The notes: generated from the letters alone by a model not told the origin. A stretch of DNA of 64,000 nt from Ceratotherium simum simum (GCF_000283155.1 NW_004454170.1:11117594-11181593), one strand, 5' to 3'. Shown: positions 22,980-34,429, numbered from the stretch's first letter. A program made the numbers and translations.

Positions 22980-23340
22980 GGTTCATGAGACTTCACTATT
23001 TCCATTGCTTTTTCCTTTGCTACAAAGAATCTCTGCCTTTTGGTCACCTTTTGAAGTTAACGGCAGGGCGTAGCTGCATATCCGTACTTTTATAGACTTC
23101 CTAATGGCCTGCTTAATTATTTGCTTTCTTTGGGGCCAGATATGCTGCTGATAGGCACTGGGAGTCTGGGCACTGATGCAGCCAGGTCTCCCTGACAGGT
23201 CCAGCACAGAGTTCCAGGCATCTTGATTACCAAATTCCAAGAGACTATCTCCCTGGGGCGCACAGGCTTGAACGTGGAGCTTTATTTGTATTTTATTTAT
23301 TCATTAGATTGGCAGAGGCCTTCTCTCCAGAGAGCTCTAG
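22980..23340. promoter_or_regulatory. Repeat-poor block, candidate non-coding element
   Basis: Unique, transposon-free sequence containing 'gcttaattatttgc' and 'tttatttattcattagat' AT-cores beside retained CpGs at 23060-23085. Low-confidence regulatory candidate. Confidence 0.25.
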
Positions 23341-24195
23341 GTGCCTAATATGAAATTAGCATCTACATTTCCCAACAAAGTCAACTGCTTTGTCATCCTT
23401 TGCAGCCTTTCTTGTGTTCCGTGGTTTAAATGGTTCAGAAACCAAGAACACTTAAGTCTAAGCTCAGAATCACAAAGCCTACCAACTTTTCCACCATGCT
23501 CTTGGCAGAAGTTGCTAGATTTTAGTACAGATTTTTGTTTATTTTTTCCTTCTGAGTCTAGACTCAGTCTCAGAATCCTTCTTAATACAGTGTTGAAGGC
23601 AGCAACTAGGATCTATCCAAGACATTGTTTGAGTTGGGTTCTCTTTACCATTCTTCATCTAAATCCTTCTCATTTCCAAAGGCACTGGGAAGTTGTAACA
23701 AACCCTTTCTTAAAGACTTCTCTTGTGGAGTATAGACTTGGCCAGAGTCTACTTTGGATATTCATACTCCAGAAAGTAGTATTTGATGAAGCACACACTA
23801 AAGTTAAATCTGTGAATAAGTTTCTTGAACTTTCTTTTCACCCTCTTGTGTTTGCCTGTAAAATGCCTAGTGCAGTATCTGACATATAACAGGCACTAAG
23901 CAAAGTAGGTATAAATTACCTGTGATGAGCACGGGGTTCATTCACTAACATTTTTTTTCCCTTGTTGTAGCCCACCTACATTCTTTACCATGGAAGTAAG
24001 TCCTCCTCACCATTGAAATTGAGATCTACACAAAAACAGAGCTTCCCTGGAATCTTGAGTATTTAGTTCTTATTTTATCAGGAATTCTGAGAGAGTAAAT
24101 CTTAATGAAAATGGTATTTTTATCTGTGGCTCCTGCCCTTCCCCCCTTCCTTCTCTTTTCCCTGTCTCTGTGCATTGCTATGGATTCTGTCGACT
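23341..24195. other. Unique sequence with a 182-codon chance frame
   Basis: The plus frame 23341-23889 is long but its translation matches nothing I recognise. Its last ~20 codons run into sequence resembling a MIR/L2 3' tail ('atgcctagtgcagtatctga'), which argues against coding. An exon-like splice arrangement around 23971-23995 is discussed in the findings. Confidence 0.5.
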
Positions 24196-24199
24196 ATTT

Positions 24200-24980
24200 T
24201 CTGGTTGAATTTGACACCTAATAGTCATCAACTGATTGCATCCAATTAACAGCCATTATATTCTTCAGTTACTTTCTGTTTGGACATGAGTTTATTGATC
24301 TGGTTAGATTTTATTCTTCAGAAACATAAACAACATGCCATTTAATTTGCCCTCAGTACTGTCTCTAAGCACCATGAGAGAGGCATTTAAAGAGGCAGTG
24401 TATGGGAGGGGGACAAAGGCTCTCTCTTACCTCTTGCGAAGAAGAAGGGGAAGAAATCAGGTTAAACTTTGATCACTATCATTTCACCTTTGGACTTTTA
24501 TTAAAACTATTTGACACAGCTGTGTTGGCAGATCGAGTAGGAAGATAAATGGGCCTGTGTGAATAGGTTTAATATCAGACGTGGATATGAGACATGGCAG
24601 GTTATTTCATCCAGGAAATGTTCACGTTCACAAGATTTGCTGGTTACTATTGGTGATCCTTCCAGCCTCAAGGGGCCAAAAGGTGAACATGATTGAGGTC
24701 CCTTTTGCTATAAATATTTCACAACCTGAGTATCTTTTTTTCACTTGGGGCTGTGTGCCGACTGACGGCTTCTTCAGGATGAGTCCTCAGTTGACTGATG
24801 AATACAAAACGCCTCTCTGAACAAAAGGCATTCAAGATTCGCTGAAGACAAGACAACCTACTTTGGTTTCTGTGTCTGGTACCGGGGTATCAACGAAGAT
24901 AAAACACTGAGTGACAGGGAAGCGAAATACAGAATAACACAATCTATTGTTCTCCCATTGACTGTAAGTATAATGGGAAA
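24200..24980. promoter_or_regulatory. Repeat-poor block, candidate non-coding element
   Basis: About 780 bases with no recognisable transposon except short simple sequence. It contains several ATTA cores ('ccaattaacagccattata') and CpGs near 24760-24920. Conservation is untestable here. Confidence 0.25.
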
Positions 24981-24984
24981 GTTA

Positions 24985-27220
24985 GCAAGTCACCGTAATG
25001 TCATGGACTGCTGTGAACTTGGGGGAACTCAAGGATCAGAAAGTAACATGAAACAAGGAGGGAGAGGAAGATAATATTGGGTTACTGAACATTCTCAAAT
25101 TGTACTGAAACGCATCCCATCCCTTTGGAGGGGGCATGTTTTTGACAAGGAAGACAATAGGAAGAAACTGGCGGCTGTAACAATATCACCATTTTCTTTT
25201 ACTACAGGCCGTAATGTGAACTTCTTAGAAGACACCTTCTTTCACCATAGCTTTGTTGTTCAGCCTATTGAGGATCCCAGAGACCAAAGTCTTTGCCTTG
25301 TTCCGGGGCCATCTAAAACCAAGGAGCCTGTTTCTCCCAGCCGACGACAGCTGCTCAGTTGTGAATTACAGAGCGGCTTTGCAGCCAAGGGCAGAGGAAA
25401 GGAACTGAGTGGGAATGAGAGAAGCAAAGAGAGGGAACAGACAGGGTGAAGAATTTAGAGCACACAAGTGAAAAAAGAGGGAGGAAAAAATTAAGGTAGT
25501 GGAAGCAAAGGAATGAGAAAAGGAATTTTCATGGTGGGGGTTGGGGAAAATGGGTCCATTATTCCAGGGTCTGAGCAAGGCTCCCCTCAAACAAAATAAA
25601 ACAAAACAACAACAAAAAGAACCGAATCACTTTTGGAGTGATTTTGTTGGAGTCAGAAATCCACCCTTGGATTAACTATTTTCTGGGAAATTTACCTAAT
25701 GCTTGGTAACGTTTTTTAAATCTGTGACACTCTTGCACTAAAGCATCCTTTCCCAAGCACGTGCTGTGGCAGAAACACCTTATTCATCCAGGGTCCTGAC
25801 ATAAGGTCTACTTAGAACTCATAACAGTGCTGGTGAAGGCTATGGACTCTCTCTTGTAGAAAAATGAACATAAATATACAGATATCAAAGTTTGCACACA
25901 AATTCAGTGGGTTCATATGCTCCTGAACTCCATTCGTAAATCTTTTGGAATTCCACAGACATAGGTTAAGAATTGCTACTCCAGAGTGTCTAATAAAGAG
26001 CTGGCGTGGAGTAGATGATCAATAAACTCTTACAGCTTTGAATTAGGCAGTATTCTGGATAATTGAATATTCTAGTTGGCCAAAAATTTACTGGATATTC
26101 CTTCACAAATAACTGATTTTCAAGGAACTAGAGATGAGTACAATCATTTCAATATCAAAAAGATACTCATGCAATATAACCTTTTGTGCTTTTTGTTTTT
26201 TGATGATTCAGAAGGCACCTGGGGAATCTTTAAATAATAAGATAGCAATCTGTACACCAGAGATCCTTGTGCAGTAATGCTGTACATAAAGAGGATAAAC
26301 AAGATTGGTCTGAATCTGCTGTCACCCTAATACATTCTCTAGAAGTAATTTTTCTTAATCAATTCTAGTTACCAGTATATTCCTTTGTCTTTTCTATCTC
26401 TCTTAATAAAAGAAGAGTTGACAGTAGTTTTGAAATTTTAGCTGCTAGCTTGTCTAGAATAGTTGCATTATGAGTATCAGTGTGAGAAGGGTGGAAATAC
26501 ACCACAGCCAGCCTCTCTCCTCTCTCCACCATGAATACCAACACTTCCATCCTCTACCCTCATCATTTGACTTCTTATCATCGGAACTGAGAAAGCTTGC
26601 AGGACCTGGCTGCTCAAGGATCAAGATAACATAGAATTAGGCAGGTAGCTGCCTAGAGTAGGGAACTGAGTCCCCAGAATGAGTATGAAGCATGGCTGAG
26701 AAGGAGAGTCTGAACTAGCAAAGCAATACTGGAAGTTGACCTCAAGGAATCACTGAGAAGATGGGGTCAGTAATCCAGGGAGGAAGACCAGTTCCTGGGA
26801 TACCAAGAGCGTGTAGAAAAAGACACATTAGGTAGGATGGGGAGACAAGTGTCAAAATTATTCGTACTAGAAGAGTATCTCTCTTATTCTTCTCTGCATG
26901 CATGGCCCTGCCATGGGTCGCCTGAGTGAAGACACAGGGCTTGGCTGAATAGGAAAAAGAAGATTCAGCAAACTATATGAAATGAATTTATTTCTAACCC
27001 TTTCTACAAAAGGTTGGTTGATAAGTATGGAATGGGAACCCTGGAAACTAAAGATGCAGAGACTTCCCAAATCACTAGGAGACTAAGTTATCAAATGAGT
27101 GCTTCTGGACACAAGCACCATTAACAGAAAGTTAATTCTAACTCGCAGGTGTGTTTGAATTATAACATCTACTTCCACCACCATGACCACTGCTACGAGT
27201 ACTTACCAGGGGGCAAGGTC
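24985..27220. other. Unique sequence, nothing recognised
   Basis: No repeat family or gene recognised, apart from an A-rich (caaaa)-type stretch near 25590-25618. Confidence 0.5.
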
Positions 27221-27224
27221 TGGA

Positions 27225-27425
27225 CTCATTTTTTTCATATATTAATTTAAGTCAAACATTCAGGTGATCCTCATAAGGATCCCATGAAATAATTACTACT
27301 AACCTCTTTTTGAAGATGAAGAAAATGAAGCTCAGAGATATTAAGTCTCTCATCCCAGGGCATCCACCCGGTAAGTGGCTGATGTAGAATTCAAACCCAG
27401 GTTCCACTGAGGCCAAAGAGTAGCA
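27225..27425 (-). repeat. MIR SINE
   Basis: 'ggtgatcctcataaggatcc', 'gaagatgaagaaaatgaagc' and 'attcaaacccaggttccact' form the reversed MIR sequence. Confidence 0.7.
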
Positions 27426-27799
27426 GCACCTTAGAGGAAATGGTGTCAATTTCCATGAGCAAAAAAGGGCTTCTTATGACCAAAGGCAACTCTGGACTTC
27501 AGGGAAAAAAAAGAAAACAGACCTTATGCCTGATCTTGCCAGCTGGACTCTTCCCAGTTTGGTTTGTGGTTATTTATAGCACTTGACTTATAACTCTGGA
27601 GTTGTTGGTGATCTTGGACATGTTGTTTAGCCTGCATGAGCCTTAATTTCCTCTTTTCCTAGATGAGGCAATTACATTTAACATTCTGAACTTTTTCACC
27701 TTTAGCAGTCTTTGATTTTATTAGCATCCATATCTGCTATGCATGGGACATTCTAGACACTGCTGGAGATACAGAATTGAACACGGTGGGGCTTGCGAC

Positions 27800-27925
27800 T
27801 TCAAGGCTCTCCACCAGACCATCATCTCTTGCAGAGCAAACACCATGTCATTCATCTCTGTACTTTAGCCCAGCCCCTCCCCAGGCCTAGCTTTCTACCC
27901 ACATATTATAGATGCTCAATGAACA
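27800..27925 (+). repeat. L2 3'-end fragment
   Basis: 'cttgcagagcaaacaccatg' followed by 'tatagatgctcaatgaacat' resembles a plus-strand L2 tail. Weakly preserved. Confidence 0.4.
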
Positions 27926-27979
27926 TTTCTCAAAATTATATGAAAGAAGGGAGCTAGTCATCAAAAGTAGTTAATACAA

Positions 27980-28160
27980 AACAGAATTTGGCAAATACCT
28001 TAGAAACACTACAGCATAACGAGATAGGCCTTAGGAAGGGAAATTAATACCAGCTGGAGTGATCAGGAGGGCTCCTTGAGAGAGGTGGCTTCTGACCTTG
28101 AAGGATGGGCAGGGCCTTGATAGACAGACATGGGGCAGCATGAGGAAATTTGAGAGATAG
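27980..28160 (-). repeat. Possible L2 fragment
   Basis: 'agggctccttgagagaggtg' with the following 'gaccttgaaggatgggcagg' looks like the reversed L2 coding end. Low preservation. Confidence 0.4.
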
Positions 28161-28272
28161 GAAAGTTCCCTTTTAGCCAGTTTTATCCGACAAGTGTTGT
28201 GTGTAAGAGATGGTAGCCACAGATAAGACTAGAAAGCAGAGTGGGGTTGAATTATTAAAAGGTTAAATTTTT

Positions 28273-28550
28273 TGTGTGTGTGTGAGATCAGCCCTGTGCT
28301 AACATCTGCCAATCCTCCTCCATTTTTTGCTGAGGATGCTAACATCTGCCAATCCTCCTCCATTTTTTGCTGAGGAAGACTGGCCCTGGGCTAACATCCG
28401 TGCCCATCTTCCTTCACTTTATATGGGACGCCGCCACAGCATGGCTTGCCAAGCGGTGTGTCGCTGCACGCCCGGGATCCGAACCGGCGAACCCTGGGCT
28501 GCCGCAGTGGAACGCACACACTTAACCGCTTGCGCCACCGGGCTGGCCCC
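28273..28550 (-). mobile_element. ERE SINE with internal 40-bp tandem duplication
   Basis: A third ERE, minus strand, with GGGGCCAGCC head and tRNA-like boxes at the right end and a TG run (CA tail) at the left. It is flanked by an imperfect duplication (taaaaggttaaattttt / taaaaagcttaaattttt). A 40-bp segment starting 'tgctaacatctgccaatcct' is present twice with no mismatch (28297-28336, 28337-28376); the other EREs have no such adjacent exact repeat. Several CpGs are intact. Confidence 0.93.
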
Positions 28551-28918
28551 TAAAAAGCTTAAATTTTTAAGCTTTAGATTTTAGACTTTCTCCAAGAAAT
28601 GACGAGCTATTGAAGGTTTTTAAATAAAAAAGTGGCACCAGTGATAATGTCATGTTTATAATTCAATGTTGAGCATTGAACAGAGGCACTTTCATACATG
28701 TTCTTTTATTTAATTATAAACTTATGACTTAAAACTCTGTAAATTAGATAGTTTTATTGTATGTTAATTATATCTCAACAAAAATATGTAATAAAAATGC
28801 CTCCATTTTTGAGATGAGGCTGTACAAGCTCCCACCAAAAAAACAATCAAAACCAAAAAATAGTCTTCTCCTAGAGCTGCATTTTAACTCTCGTGGGCTG
28901 CCCTTTTTTCCCTCAAGA

Positions 28919-28962
28919 GGTAGGAAGGAAGGAAGGTAGGAAGGAAGGGAGGGAGGGAAGAA
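28919..28962. repeat. GGAA/GGTA microsatellite
   Basis: Imperfect tetranucleotide array of GGAA with GGTA and GGGA variants. Confidence 0.8.
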
Positions 28963-29189
28963 AACTTCAGATTTTCCAAACTACGCACCCTCTTTTCTGG
29001 CCATGTGGGAAGAAATTGTGGCAGATGAAAAACCCAACTGCTGTCTAAATTAACCTCAGGTCAGATGGACCATCATTGAGTTTCAGGCTTGTATAACAAA
29101 AATCGGTTTCTTTCCAATGCCTTCTCTTTAACCAGGTATGTGAAGATTTATTTAGGTGTCTGGATGCAATTTGGCACTTTCTTAAACTC

Positions 29190-30774
29190 CAGGTACAGAT
29201 ATCCCTCAGGGATAATTGTGCATCTGAGTCCAGACCAGAACAATAGAGCAAATATCGCAATGAAGAAAGTCACATACATTTTTTTGGTTTCCAAGTGCAT
29301 ATAAAAGTTATGTTTATACTATATGGTACTCTATTAAGTGTACAATAGCACTATGCCTAAAAAAAACAATGAACATACCTTAATTAAAAAATGTTTTTTT
29401 GCTAAAAAATGCTAACCATAATCTGAGCCTTCAGCGAGCCTTCCTCTCTATCAGAGCTCTTGGGTGACCAGGTGCATTGTCAATGAACAGTAATATTTTG
29501 AAAGGCATCTTTTTTTTCTAAGCAGTAGGTCTTGACAGTGGGCTTAAAATATTCAGTAAACCATATTATAAACAGATGTGCTTGTCATCAGGCTTTGTTG
29601 TTCCATTTATAGAGCACAGGCAGGGTAGATTTAGCATAATTCTTAAGGGCCCTAGGATTTTTGGAACGGTAAATGAGCATTGGCTTCAACTTAGAGTCAC
29701 CAGCTGCATGAGCTCCTAACAAGAGAGTCAGCCTGTCCTTTGAAGCTTTGAAGCCAGGCATTGACTTCTCTCTAGCTATGAAAGTCCTAGATGGCATCTT
29801 CTTCCAATAGAAGGCTGTTCCATCTACATTGAAAATCTGTCATGTAGGGTGGCCGCCATCATTAATTATCTTAGCTTGATCTACTGGATAACTTGCTGCA
29901 GCTTCTACATCAGCACTTGCAGCTTCACCCTGCACTTTTATGTTGTGGAGACGGCTTCTGTCCTTAAACCTCATGAACCAACCTCTGCTAGCTTCAGACT
30001 TTTCCTCTGCAGCTTACTCATTTCTCTAGCCTTTAAGAATTGAAGAGAGTTAGGGCCTTGCTCTGGATTAGGCTTTGGCTTAAGGGAATGTTGTGGCTTG
30101 TTTATCTTCTATCCAGACCACAAAAACTTTCTCCATATCAGCAATAAAAGGTTGTTTCGCTTTGTTATCATTAGTGTGTTCACTAGAATAACTCTTTTAA
30201 TTTCCTTCAAGAACTTTTCCTTTGCATTCATACTTGGCTGTTTGGTGCAAAAGGCCTAGCTTTAGGCCTATCTCATCTTTCGATATGCCTTCCTCACTAA
30301 GCTTAATCATTTCTAGCTTTTGATTTAAAGTGAGAGACATGCAACTCTTCCTTTCATTTGAACATTTAGAGGCCATTGTAGGGTTACTAATTGGCCTAAT
30401 TTCAATATTGTTGTGTCTCAGGGAATAAGGAGGTCTGAGGAGAGAGAGAAAGACAGGGAAATGGCCAGTGGAGCAGTCAGAACACACACATCATTTATTA
30501 AGTTTGCTGTCTTATATAGGCATGGCTTGTGGTGCCCCAAAACAATTACAATAGTAACGGAAAGGACAATGATCACAGTTCACCATAACAAATACAATAA
30601 TAATGAAAAAGTTTGAAATATTGTAAGAATTACAAAAACGTGACACAGAGACACGAAGTGAGCAAACGCTGTTGGAAAAATGGTGCTGAGGGACTTGCTC
30701 GACGCAGGTTGTCACAAACCTTCAATTTGTACAAAACCAATATCTGCAAAACACAATAAAACAAGGTATGCCTG
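29190..30774 (-). mobile_element. Tigger1 DNA transposon, internally deleted
   Basis: A pogo-superfamily (TcMar-Tigger) element. The right terminus, read on minus, is CAGGCATACCTTGTTTTATT at 30755-30774, followed on plus by 'ta', the expected target dinucleotide. The left terminus (caggtacag..., 29190) is damaged. Interior text follows Tigger1 closely. The copy spans 1585 bases against about 2.4 kb for a full element, because the transposase C-terminal portion is missing between about 29437 and 29450. It cannot be autonomous. Confidence 0.9.
29445..30376 (-). pseudogene. Tigger1 transposase remnant
   Basis: The frame starts with ATG at 30374-30376 and reads into a CENP-B/pogo-type helix-turn-helix N-terminus ([11 protein letters not shown], then [16 protein letters not shown]) before frameshifts break it. 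Downstream, 29588-29797 encodes the conserved stretch around [17 protein letters not shown]. Of the DDE catalytic core, the first Asp is kept (FNVDG, codon 29822-29824), but the residue after it is Gly where Glu is usual in the family. The second Asp is kept in IDNAPGHPRAL (codon 29479-29481). The C-terminal part, including the third acidic residue, is deleted. It once catalysed cut-and-paste transposition in the nucleus and is now dead. Confidence 0.88.
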
Positions 30775-30779
30775 TATTC

Positions 30780-31388
30780 TGTCTCCAAGCAGTCTATTGC
30801 TGATATATCTTTGTCTTGAAGGCGGAAATTCCAGGATCAACAATGCTGCTGCTAAAGGCTTTCTTGAGACAGTTCATTTAAGGAAGATCGGCTTCCGTGG
30901 GACACACCTCTTGGAGTTAGTTGAATGTGTTAAAGAGATTTATTTCCAGACAAATTGGCTTATAAACATGAACCAGCCCATGAAAGGCAGTCCAGAGGGC
31001 AATTCTTGAGGGAAGTATTCTTTCTACTTTAGGGACTGGTTTTATGAAAAGCCTAAGAGGTAGTTCCTTTTCCTACTACTGGCCTTGGGTATTCAGCTCA
31101 CACTGAATGTGACCGTTCCTCTTAATCTACTTAATGCAGCAATCCCCAAGGGCTTGTAAACCCGTAATTGGACAGTTGAAATGAGAAGGCTAAGAAAACT
31201 GACACAGAGAGAGGCTTGATAACTCTGTAAGAAACTTTTTATTTGCTAAGGATTTCTTAAAGCACCATTTTAATTCTCTGAGAGGCTTCCCCTGTCCCAT
31301 CAGCCACCAAGAGGTAAGTGACAAGCTGAAGATGGTGAGCCTGTCCCACACTGAGTAAGCATGAGCTTCATCCTTCAACTCTTCATTA
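30780..31388. other. Unique sequence, nothing recognised
   Basis: Single-copy-looking spacer between Tigger1 and the fourth ERE, with no coding or repeat signal. Confidence 0.5.
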
Positions 31389-31399
31389 AAGGACTTCTT

Positions 31400-31616
31400 T
31401 TTATTTTTTTAATTTTAATTTATTTATTTATTTTCCCCCCAAAGCCCCAGTAGATAGTTGTATGTCATAGCTGCACATCCTTCTAGTTGCTGTATGTGGG
31501 ACGCGGCCTCAGCATGGCCGGAGAAGCGGTGCGTCGGTGCGCGCCCGGGATCCGAACCCAGGCCGCCAGCAGCGGTGCGCGTGCACCCAACCACTAAGCC
31601 ATGGGGCCGGCCCAAG
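31400..31616 (-). mobile_element. ERE SINE, divergent subfamily, well preserved
   Basis: The minus-strand head starts GGGCCGGCCCCATGGCTTAG and carries an A box (TGGCTTAGTGG, within 31586-31601) and a textbook pol III B box GGTTCGGATCC (31548-31558). The body differs from the other three EREs: it lacks the 'gctgaggaag' repeats and ends in an A/T-rich tail, so it belongs to a different ERE subfamily. The 11-bp target-site duplication 'aaggacttctt' is perfect (31389-31399 and 31617-31627). CpG density in the head is very high, which suggests a younger insertion. Confidence 0.93.
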
Positions 31617-31629
31617 AAGGACTTCTTAG

Positions 31630-32850
31630 AAGTAAATGCAGAAGATAAAATGGTAGTCAGGTTAACAGAAAAATACAAAAAGCCACTCAAAGACTTTAAT
31701 TTAAATACTAATGCAAGCCTCTTATTTCAAGTGCATCATTTAAAGTGTCTTGGAACATTGCAAGTTTCTCTTTATTTCTGGAAATTTTACTTACTGGTAG
31801 CTTCTGGCTGCTACTTACACTGAAAACCCTTAACAACTCCCTAAAGGCTATGCTCTTCAGGAGAAGGGAACAGAGAATCTGTTCTGTGGTGTTTGTGAGA
31901 GATGGAGCCAGAGATGGTGCTGGAAGCAGGGAAGTAGGAATGCCAGTCCTCGGGGTGGGGCAGAGTTGGCCTGCGACCTGCGAGTTTGTCTCTGGAAGTC
32001 TATAGCAAAGAATGCCCCAGCTCACCACAGCTTCCTACTCTCTCCAGGGTGACCACCTCTCCCCACCACCCAAGTCCTAGATCTGAAGCTCTTTACAGAT
32101 TGGATGAACCTCAAACTCACCCAGTGGCTGCTGTGGGGGCAGGAGGCTGGGGTTAGAGCAACCTCAGATGCCTATGAAATCAATTAAACCTCCCAAGGGG
32201 GTTCAAGGTCTTTACAGTAAGGACACCTTGCTCCTGGATTTTACACAGAATTAGAACATGTGGCTGTCAAGGAACCCCAGAGGGCAGAGGCGCTGATGTG
32301 AGTTCCAGCCCAATCCCTTGCACCCTGACATCTTCCCCAGTGTGCCCAGCGGAAGCACACCCTTTGCTACCTGAGTCCTTTGTGGCACCTTCCTTTCTGC
32401 AACACTCTTGCTTTTTTGTCTGTGGTTCCAGAAAGCTCTAGAATCCCTCCTTAGAGCAAAGACACCCTGAGGGATTTGGGAGAGTTCTGGAGGACCATAG
32501 AGAGATGGAGCAGCACACCTATTGGGGTTGATGGTAGCAAGAGCCAACTTGTGGGGCTTCTTTCAACTGAGAGGGAGCCGTGCTACTGTCCTTTCTCTGT
32601 GCTGGCTGGGGAAATGGGAAGGGCCACTGCTGGTAGGAGGTGTAGAATCACAGGTTCTTAGGAGCAGAAGCAGGCATCTAAGCAGATACACCTTCTCAGC
32701 CCCATCTGGTTGTTGGTAAGGACTTAAGACAGTTTCCATTGTGGGTCCCAATACGTGGGCTTTTGAAGTGGCCAAGCCCAAGCTGGAATGCCAGCTCCTG
32801 CACTCACTTCCCTGAACCTCCATTTCCTTTCCTTTCCTTATCCCACCTTG
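31630..32850. other. Unique sequence, nothing recognised
   Basis: No repeat or gene supported. Overlapping frames on both strands up to about 106 codons have no recognisable content. Confidence 0.5.
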
Positions 32851-32852
32851 CT

Positions 32853-33113
32853 AACATTATTTACTAAATGGTTTCTCAGGGTCAAGCACTGTTATAAGCA
32901 CTTTACATGCATTAACTCATGTAATCCTCACAACTATCCTATGATGTAGATTAGAATCTGTGAGATTCATTCTACAGATAAGAAACTGAAGCACAGAAAG
33001 GCTGAGTAACTTACCCCAAATCACACAGATAGCAGAAGACTGATCAGAGATTTGAATCCAGGTCGCATGGCTCTAGCATCCATGCTCTGGACACCACTTT
33101 ACCTTGCTTCTGC
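32853..33113 (-). repeat. MIR SINE, nearly full length
   Basis: 'gcactttacatgcattaact', 'catgtaatcctcacaactat', 'cagataagaaactgaagcac' and 'gatttgaatccaggtcg' give the whole MIR in reverse, about 260 bases. Confidence 0.88.
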
Positions 33114-33268
33114 AGGATTAAATGAGAGAGTAGAGCAGAGCCACAGATACTCCATGGCTAATAATTATTATTACTCCAAGTCACCAACAAAGTAAATGAG
33201 CCATTACCCCTCAAGCATGGTTTGTTTTTTAAAGCTAGAGATCCACATAACCACGTTAGCATCTAGCC

Positions 33269-33440
33269 CAGTAGACTTCAAACTTTTTGATCATATACCC
33301 AAGGTGTAAAACATTCTTGAGCATGGGAGCACACATCCCATAGACATACATATGTATATTTGTGCATAAATTAGATAACTGTCCTATTGTGCATATGTCC
33401 ATAATAATACATATAGAAATCAGAAATTAAAAAGAAGAAA
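33269..33440. repeat. Possible hAT-type fossil, one end only
   Basis: The start (cagtagacttcaaacttttt) resembles the left terminus of the element at about 53.15 kb, followed by AT-rich text with similar spacing. No matching right terminus is seen. Confidence 0.35.
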
Positions 33441-33459
33441 TGATAGAAAAAAAAAAGAA

Positions 33460-33890
33460 GTTCAAATGATTATCCCTGCTCTTCAGGAGATTATCTTGCT
33501 CACTCTACTTGGAAGACCACTGAGAAGCTCATGTTGTTCCATCTGGCCCACAAAGATTGAAGAGAGAGCCCTGACCATCAGATTACCCCACCTTACCACA
33601 CTGACTCCTTATTCTCTCAGTCCATGTTCTAAACCCAATTGTCCCCTAGCTGGGCACCAGGGCCAGTCATTGGCAACCTGTGGGTTCGGCAAAGCAGCTT
33701 CTCAGCCACTCTTGTCCCCATGTCCTCCTCCCCTCATCAGCACCCTGCTTCTGGGCACTCTCAGATGCCCGCTGGTGACCCACCCCTGCCTCTGCCTCCC
33801 CGTGCTTGAACAAAACTAGTTTCCAGCAACTTACCTGAACTTAAGTCTCTCACAGGGTTATTTGCATTTCAAGCCTTATCTCTGATTGAA
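33460..33890. other. Unique sequence, nothing recognised
   Basis: A 117-codon plus frame (33466-33819) shows no recognisable domain and no exon-like boundaries. Considered chance. Confidence 0.5.
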
Positions 33891-33894
33891 TTTT

Positions 33895-34020
33895 CAAAGG
33901 CTCATTTTCCTTAACAGTCAAATGGGGATGTAATTCCCCATGTACACAAGTGCTGTGAAGTTTAAATGGAGAATCACTTATGACCATGCGTAGCACAGCA
34001 CCTAGAGAGCACTGGGCACT
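33895..34020 (+). repeat. MIR fragment
   Basis: 'ccttaacagtcaaatgggga', 'gctgtgaagtttaaatgg' and 'gtagcacagcacctagaga' follow MIR order. Confidence 0.5.
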
Positions 34021-34029
34021 CGACTTGGC

Positions 34030-34425
34030 CCCATACATGGCCATGGAGCTGAATCTAGAAAGGAAGACTCTGCTCTTCCTTTGAAGGGAGTAAACGAAAA
34101 GACATATTACCCCAAAACTACAACATATCCTGCTAAACCCCATCCAAGCCAAATGGCACTAGGCTGGCTGCTAACTTCTGGGGACTTCTGCCCCCAAGAG
34201 ACTTTGGGTGAGTGGTGCCAATAGGGATGCTGCCTTTGGCTTCCCTGTTTGAAGATGAGGCCCTGACAGGGACTCCCTGTAGCTTAGTCTCCCAAACCCC
34301 ACTGCACACACAGCATTAGCTCCCTCCTCCCCAAGAGCCCCTCCCACTCCTGGACCTCCCTGACCACTTATGAAGGAGGCACCATGCCGAGGCCAGAGAA
34401 GGGAGGCGGGGGAAGGCTGCCCCAC
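34030..34425. other. Unique GC-richer sequence
   Basis: A moderately GC-rich stretch with a minus frame of 84 codons (34171-34425) rich in Gly, Ser and Pro. Low-complexity composition and no recognisable domain. Confidence 0.45.
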
Positions 34426-34429
34426 AGGG

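Noticed and set aside
22610..23047. 145-codon minus-strand open frame with nested frames
   Set aside because: GC-richer sequence open in several frames; no recognisable domain.
23341..23889. 182-codon plus-strand open frame
   Set aside because: The product resembles nothing known, and its end runs into a MIR/L2-like tail.
13422..31616. tRNA genes, suggested by the A and B boxes
   Set aside because: These boxes belong to the tRNA-derived heads of ERE SINEs. No full cloverleaf with an intact anticodon arm and acceptor stem was seen.
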